A DNA stretch of 64,000 nucleotides. Origin: Brumimicrobium mesophilum (GTDB taxonomy: Bacteria > Bacteroidota > Bacteroidia > Flavobacteriales_D > Crocinitomicaceae). Positions 61,226 through 64,000 of this stretch are shown here, piece after piece. The notes beneath the pieces were generated by a model that was given only the letters and a program-made list of their open reading frames with translations, was not told the origin of the DNA and did no database searches. A program made the translations under genes and the position numbers. The DNA lies in the NCBI RefSeq assembly GCF_003025005.1, contig NZ_PVSS01000012.1:1-64000 (forward strand), written 5' to 3'. Numbering within the stretch: position 1 is the stretch's first letter; each line of letters begins with the position of its first letter.

Positions 61226-61930
61226 ATGAAAGGTTCATTTTTACTACAGGTTGTTCAAGACTCTACAGGAGTAGGGGCTGAGGAAGGATACAAAGAAGTT
61301 GCTATTTGGGAAGCAGTTGCAGATGCTGGAAGCAGTATTATGGGATTGGTTATCCTTGTGTCGTTGGCGTTAATGTCGATTTATGCGGTTTACGTTTTTG
61401 TAGAGCGTTTATTAGCTTTAAAAAGAGCTTCAAAGAAAAATCCAAATTTTTTATCTGAGGTTAAAAGATATCTTTCAGATGGGAAAATTGATGATGCGAA
61501 AAACTTATGTGCTCGTACAGATTCTCCTTCAGCTAGAATGTTGGAAAAAGGAATAGACAGATTGGGTAAGCCAGTTGATATTGTTTCTTCAACAATTGAT
61601 AATACAGGAAAGTTAGAAATTTCAAGACTTGAACAACGTTTAAGTTTTTTAGCAACAGCAGCAGGAGCAGCTCCAATGATCGGTTTCCTTGGTACAACAA
61701 TTGGGATGGTTCAGGTATTTAATGATATGAAAAATCTTGATTCATTAGATTTAGGAACAATTGCTCCAGGTATTATGACAGCAATGATTACAACTGTCGC
61801 TGGTTTAATTGTGGGGATTATTGCATTTATGGGTTACAACTATTTGGTAACACAAATTTCTAAGGTTGTTTACCGAATGGAAAATGACGCAATGGAGTTC
61901 ATGGATATTCTCCATAAACCTTCAAAGTAA
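61226..61930 (+). CDS. exbB: MotA/TolQ/ExbB proton channel protein
   Basis: A 234-residue ExbB-type subunit with three membrane helices (about 32-55, 140-160 and 175-205). GAAPMIGFLGTTIGMV and TAMITTVAGLIVGIIAFMGYN are the family core. It forms the ring around ExbD that harvests proton motive force. Eleven bases before exbD, and in the same run as tonB, so the three make one energy-transducing complex. The first 30 residues carry a short acidic extension. Confidence 0.92.
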   Translation: MKGSFLLQVVQDSTGVGAEEGYKEVAIWEAVADAGSSIMGLVILVSLALMSIYAVYVFVERLLALKRASKKNPNFLSEVKRYLSDGKIDDAKNLCARTDSPSARMLEKGIDRLGKPVDIVSSTIDNTGKLEISRLEQRLSFLATAAGAAPMIGFLGTTIGMVQVFNDMKNLDSLDLGTIAPGIMTAMITTVAGLIVGIIAFMGYNYLVTQISKVVYRMENDAMEFMDILHKPSK

Positions 61931-61941
61931 TAAATTGAATT

Positions 61942-62376
61942 ATGGGATTTGGTACACAAAATAAAATAAAAATTGAAGGCGGTATGGCCTCCATGACCGA
62001 TTTGGTATTCTTATTGCTTGTATTCTTTATTATAATGAGTACAATGTCAGAGAAAAACACACCAGTTGAGTTGCCACAGCCTTCTGAAACCATGGATACT
62101 TCTATGGAAAATACCACTACAACAGTGGTAATTACTGAAGATGATTTGTATCAAATAATGCTGAGTGATGCAAGCGAGTCAACAAATCCTTATGGGGTGA
62201 AAACTGATGGAGTTAGTTATGAAGAAATACGTGAGTTTTTAATTTTAGAAGTTGAAAAAACACCAGAAATGAAAGTAAAGATTGCTGGAGCAAGAAAAGC
62301 AAGTTATGAAGCTGTTTTCCAAATTCTAGCATTATCTAAAACGAAAGGGTGGAAGCCAGTATTGGCTTATGATTAA
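61942..62376 (+). CDS. exbD: Biopolymer transport protein ExbD
   Basis: A 144-residue ExbD with one N-terminal membrane helix (about 17-38) carrying the proton-conducting Asp, D20 in SMTDLVFLLLVFF. The periplasmic domain (about 60-144) has the TonB-like fold. Cotranscribed with exbB and tonB. The spacing to tonB is 17 bases. Confidence 0.92.
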   Translation: MGFGTQNKIKIEGGMASMTDLVFLLLVFFIIMSTMSEKNTPVELPQPSETMDTSMENTTTTVVITEDDLYQIMLSDASESTNPYGVKTDGVSYEEIREFLILEVEKTPEMKVKIAGARKASYEAVFQILALSKTKGWKPVLAYD

Positions 62377-62393
62377 TAATTGAATGAATAGTT

Positions 62394-63119
62394 ATGTCAC
62401 AAGTACCTATAGTAAGAGAATCGGATAATCGTAATGGAATTATCGCTGCCATAGCGTTTCTAGCCGTTACGCTATTCCTACTTTTCTTTATTAAGTACAG
62501 TGAACCTGATCCCCCAAAGGTAACGGTTTCCATTCCGATCGTAATGGAAGACAATGGAATATCAAACTTTGAAGTGAATAATGGTGGAGGCGGATCGCCA
62601 AGTCCAACAACAAATCCTGATCCTGCTCCAGTAGAACAACCGAAAGAACAGCCAACTCAGGAGAAATCACCAGTAACGACACCAACAGGAAGCGGATCAT
62701 CAAAAACTCCAGCAACAAAACCAAGCGAGCCTGAAAAACCTTCTAGTCCATTCTCTGGAAATGGTTCTGGTGGTTCTGGTACAAGCGGAACGGGAACAGG
62801 TTTTGGATCGGATGATGGTCCTGGAAGTGGTGATGGAGATCCAGGGACTGGAATGGCGGGAGACCGTGTTCGTATCTCAAATATCACTTCTAAACCTAAA
62901 ACTCCGAATGATGAAGTTTGTAGAATTGCGTTAAAATTAACAGTTGATTCTCAAGGAAAAGTAATGAGAGCTGATGTTATTCGTAACCAAACAACCGCTA
63001 CTAATCAACGGTTGATTGACGAGGTTATTGGTTTTGCTAAGCGCGAAGTTCGATACAAAGAAAAGCCTGGCGCTAGAGATGAGATAGCATTTTATACCGT
63101 TACTGTTCAACCAGGATAA
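62394..63119 (+). CDS. tonB: TonB-like energy transducer
   Basis: A 241-residue protein with an N-terminal membrane helix (about 15-34), a Pro/Gly/Ser-rich spacer (about 38-160), and a C-terminal TonB-type domain (about 170-241, with IALKLTVDSQGKVMRADV). It would carry energy from ExbB/ExbD to TonB-dependent receptors such as the OprC-like one encoded at 15.1 kb. The start codon is two bases after a short gap from exbD, and folC begins two bases after the tonB stop. Confidence 0.86.
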   Translation: MSQVPIVRESDNRNGIIAAIAFLAVTLFLLFFIKYSEPDPPKVTVSIPIVMEDNGISNFEVNNGGGGSPSPTTNPDPAPVEQPKEQPTQEKSPVTTPTGSGSSKTPATKPSEPEKPSSPFSGNGSGGSGTSGTGTGFGSDDGPGSGDGDPGTGMAGDRVRISNITSKPKTPNDEVCRIALKLTVDSQGKVMRADVIRNQTTATNQRLIDEVIGFAKREVRYKEKPGARDEIAFYTVTVQPG

Positions 63120-63121
63120 TC

Positions 63122-64000
63122 ATGAAATCTTCCGTTTACAATGAAAAAGTTGATTGGTTATTCAATCAATTTCCGGTTTTTCAAAAAGTTGGAGCTTCGG
63201 CCTATAAACCAACATTAGATAATACTTTATCATTAATTCAATTTTTTGGTGTGCCCATTGATGATATGAAATTTGTTCATGTCGCAGGAACAAATGGAAA
63301 AGGAACAACTTGTTCTGTAATTGCAAGTGGTCTAACTTCAGCAGGAAAGAACGTAGGATTGTTTACTTCACCGCATATTAAAGATTTCCGAGAAAGAATT
63401 CGTGTAAATGGTCAAATGATTTCCGAAAGTAAGGTTGTTGATTACATCAATCGCATACAAAATACAGATTTCGATTTTTCACCATCATTTTTTGAAATGA
63501 CATGGGTTATGGCTTTGGCGTATTTCTATGAGCAAGAATGTGATATTGTTGTTGTAGAGACTGGTTTAGGAGGTCGTTTGGATGCTACGAATGTAATTAA
63601 ACCAGAATTATCCGTAATAACGAATATAGGACTAGACCATGTTGCAATTCTTGGGGATACGAGAGAAAAGATAGCTTTTGAAAAAGCGGGAATCATAAAA
63701 GAAAGAGTTCCTGTAATTATTGGTGAAAGTGATGATGAGATATCACATGTTTTTATTGAAGCCGCTGATGTGAAAATGGCGCCAATTATTTTTCTACCTG
63801 AGCATTTAGGAGAAAATACTTTTGAAGTGAATAAAAGATTAGCATTCAAAGCTATTGATTTTCTATTGGAGGCCAATACAAATTTGGAAGGAATAAAATC
63901 ATTAGCGATTTCTAGTTTATATGAGAATACAGGTTTGTATGGAAGAAATCAGGTATACAGTAAACATCCTCTGATTATTTTAGATGCTGCTCACAATCCA
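63122..64000 (+). CDS. folC: Folylpolyglutamate synthase / dihydrofolate synthase, truncated by window end
   Basis: The gene starts at ATG 63122 and runs open for 293 codons to the end of the window, so the C-terminus is outside. GTNGKGTTCSVIASG is the P-loop; the Mur-ligase core continues with LFTSPHIKDFRERI, ETGLGGRLDATN and IGLDHVAILG. The last visible motif is LDAAHNP, which opens the C-terminal domain. It adds glutamates to folates. Two bases after tonB, so cotranscribed with the ExbB/ExbD/TonB run. Confidence 0.95.
   Translation, partial: MKSSVYNEKVDWLFNQFPVFQKVGASAYKPTLDNTLSLIQFFGVPIDDMKFVHVAGTNGKGTTCSVIASGLTSAGKNVGLFTSPHIKDFRERIRVNGQMISESKVVDYINRIQNTDFDFSPSFFEMTWVMALAYFYEQECDIVVVETGLGGRLDATNVIKPELSVITNIGLDHVAILGDTREKIAFEKAGIIKERVPVIIGESDDEISHVFIEAADVKMAPIIFLPEHLGENTFEVNKRLAFKAIDFLLEANTNLEGIKSLAISSLYENTGLYGRNQVYSKHPLIILDAAHNP

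Noticed and set aside
1-64000. tRNA, rRNA, CRISPR array, prophage or intact insertion sequence
   Set aside because: None was recognised by eye; short RNA genes could still be missed without a covariance search.

Overview
The window is low-GC DNA from a member of the Bacteroidota, most likely a Flavobacteriales relative; I do not assign a genus. The evidence is consistent: -7 promoter elements of the TAnnTTTG type, almost no Shine-Dalgarno sites, a PorP/SprF protein, secreted proteins with type IX secretion (T9SS) C-terminal sorting domains, the gliding genes gldE and gldD, DUF6702, DUF4296 and DUF2795 proteins, and the block mutY / ssb / gldE / gldD.

Layout. 1-839 holds no intact gene. 840-4328 (minus) carries an M1 metallopeptidase, a DUF6702 protein and a CHAP amidase. 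4.5-9 kb holds a small lipoprotein, ferritin, thioredoxin, a membrane-anchored MutS-like ATPase and an EamA exporter. A 167-bp nested palindrome (9153-9319) precedes an unusual zinc-ribbon/flavin-monooxygenase fusion and a T9SS cargo protein. 13.5-17.8 kb looks like a copper locus: a small Cys/His protein, a Met-rich lipoprotein, an OprC-like TonB receptor and a Cu/Zn superoxide dismutase. 18-20.3 kb holds a serine hydrolase lipoprotein and a kinase-like unknown. 20.5-23.8 kb (minus) is the most interesting locus: an ECF sigma factor, a protein that fuses an anti-sigma-like cytoplasmic domain through one inner-membrane helix and a long periplasmic linker to a PorP/SprF-like outer-membrane barrel, and a stand-alone PorP/SprF protein, packed as one operon.

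24-36 kb is mainly housekeeping: acyl-CoA ligase, recG, a kelch T9SS cargo protein, GAPDH with a CYTH protein, FMN glutamate-synthase-like enzyme, thioesterase, DUF4296, dihydroorotase and a GT2 enzyme. 36.3-45.6 kb holds recX, ribonuclease G, a 30-codon AURKAIP1/COX24-type ribosomal-type gene, HU, mutY, then two accessory genes that split mutY from ssb, then ssb, gldE and gldD. 46-64 kb holds sppA, folK, an OmpA/TPR lipoprotein, a phytoene-desaturase-family enzyme, secA, DUF2795, an ATP:cob(I)alamin adenosyltransferase, an acyl-CoA dehydrogenase, anmK, and a plus-strand run nhaD-exbB-exbD-tonB-folC, with folC cut off by the window end.

Several genes act on the envelope together. ExbB/ExbD/TonB would energise receptors such as the OprC-like one. 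GldD/GldE and PorP/SprF serve gliding and T9SS, which would export the three sorting-domain proteins seen here. The sigma/trans-envelope anti-sigma pair could report outer-membrane status to transcription. No tRNA, rRNA, CRISPR array, intact insertion sequence or prophage was seen.
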